NCBI GenBank assembly: GCA_903925435.1
Contig: CAIYFF010000195.1
Span: 1 to 8,144, forward strand
Origin: an uncultured Planctomycetota bacterium
Lineage (GTDB): Bacteria; Planctomycetota; UBA1135; UBA2386
DNA length: 8,144 nucleotides
Direction: 5' to 3'
The translations under genes were made by a program, and so were the position numbers. Below are positions 8,144 to 8,144 of this stretch, piece after piece (position 1 is the stretch's first letter; each line of letters starts with the position of its first letter). Below the pieces are notes generated by a model that made no database searches, was not told where the DNA came from, and saw nothing but the letters and a program-made list of their open reading frames with translations.

Positions 8144-8144
8144 G

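Overview
The window is a G+C-rich bacterial segment in which every supportable gene lies on the minus strand, so transcription runs from high to low coordinates. In gene order (right to left) it holds: the last 19 codons of an unidentified gene (8084-8143); a half-size UPF0016/GDT1-type membrane protein (7747-8007, start uncertain); the translational GTPase typA/bipA (5713-7548); ribonuclease III, rnc (4854-5588); the transcription-repair coupling factor mfd (1592-4837); a secreted SurA-like parvulin (567-1595); and the first 122 codons of a single-pass membrane protein with a TonB-like proline-rich segment (1-367), cut by the window edge.

The content is mostly chromosomal housekeeping. No mobile element, CRISPR array, tRNA, rRNA or integration scar is visible. 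The compact G+C-rich genes, the mfd followed by a SurA-like gene, the weak Shine-Dalgarno signals and the look of the partial protein at 1-367 would suit Planctomycetota. That assignment is an impression from sequence style, not a demonstrated result.

Layout: rnc, mfd and the SurA-like gene are packed tightly (16 nt between rnc and mfd; a 4-nt ATGA overlap between mfd and the SurA-like gene) and very probably form one operon. It joins double-stranded RNA processing, rescue of stalled RNA polymerase with repair recruitment, and folding of exported proteins. typA stands apart, with a leader of about 200 nt and a strong hairpin just after its stop. The non-coding gaps are 368-566 (199 nt), 5589-5712 (124 nt), 7549-7746 (198 nt) and about 8008-8083 (76 nt); none exceeds 300 bases. 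Each contains at least one inverted repeat but no convincing small gene.

I found no clear undescribed multi-gene system. The most curious spot is 8008-8083, directly upstream of the UPF0016 gene. It can fold into a nested hairpin whose 3' arm covers the only plausible ribosome-binding sequence, and the gene behind it has no normal ATG, GTG or TTG start where the homology begins. Long plus-strand open frames opposite mfd, rnc and the SurA-like gene are composition shadows and are not annotated.
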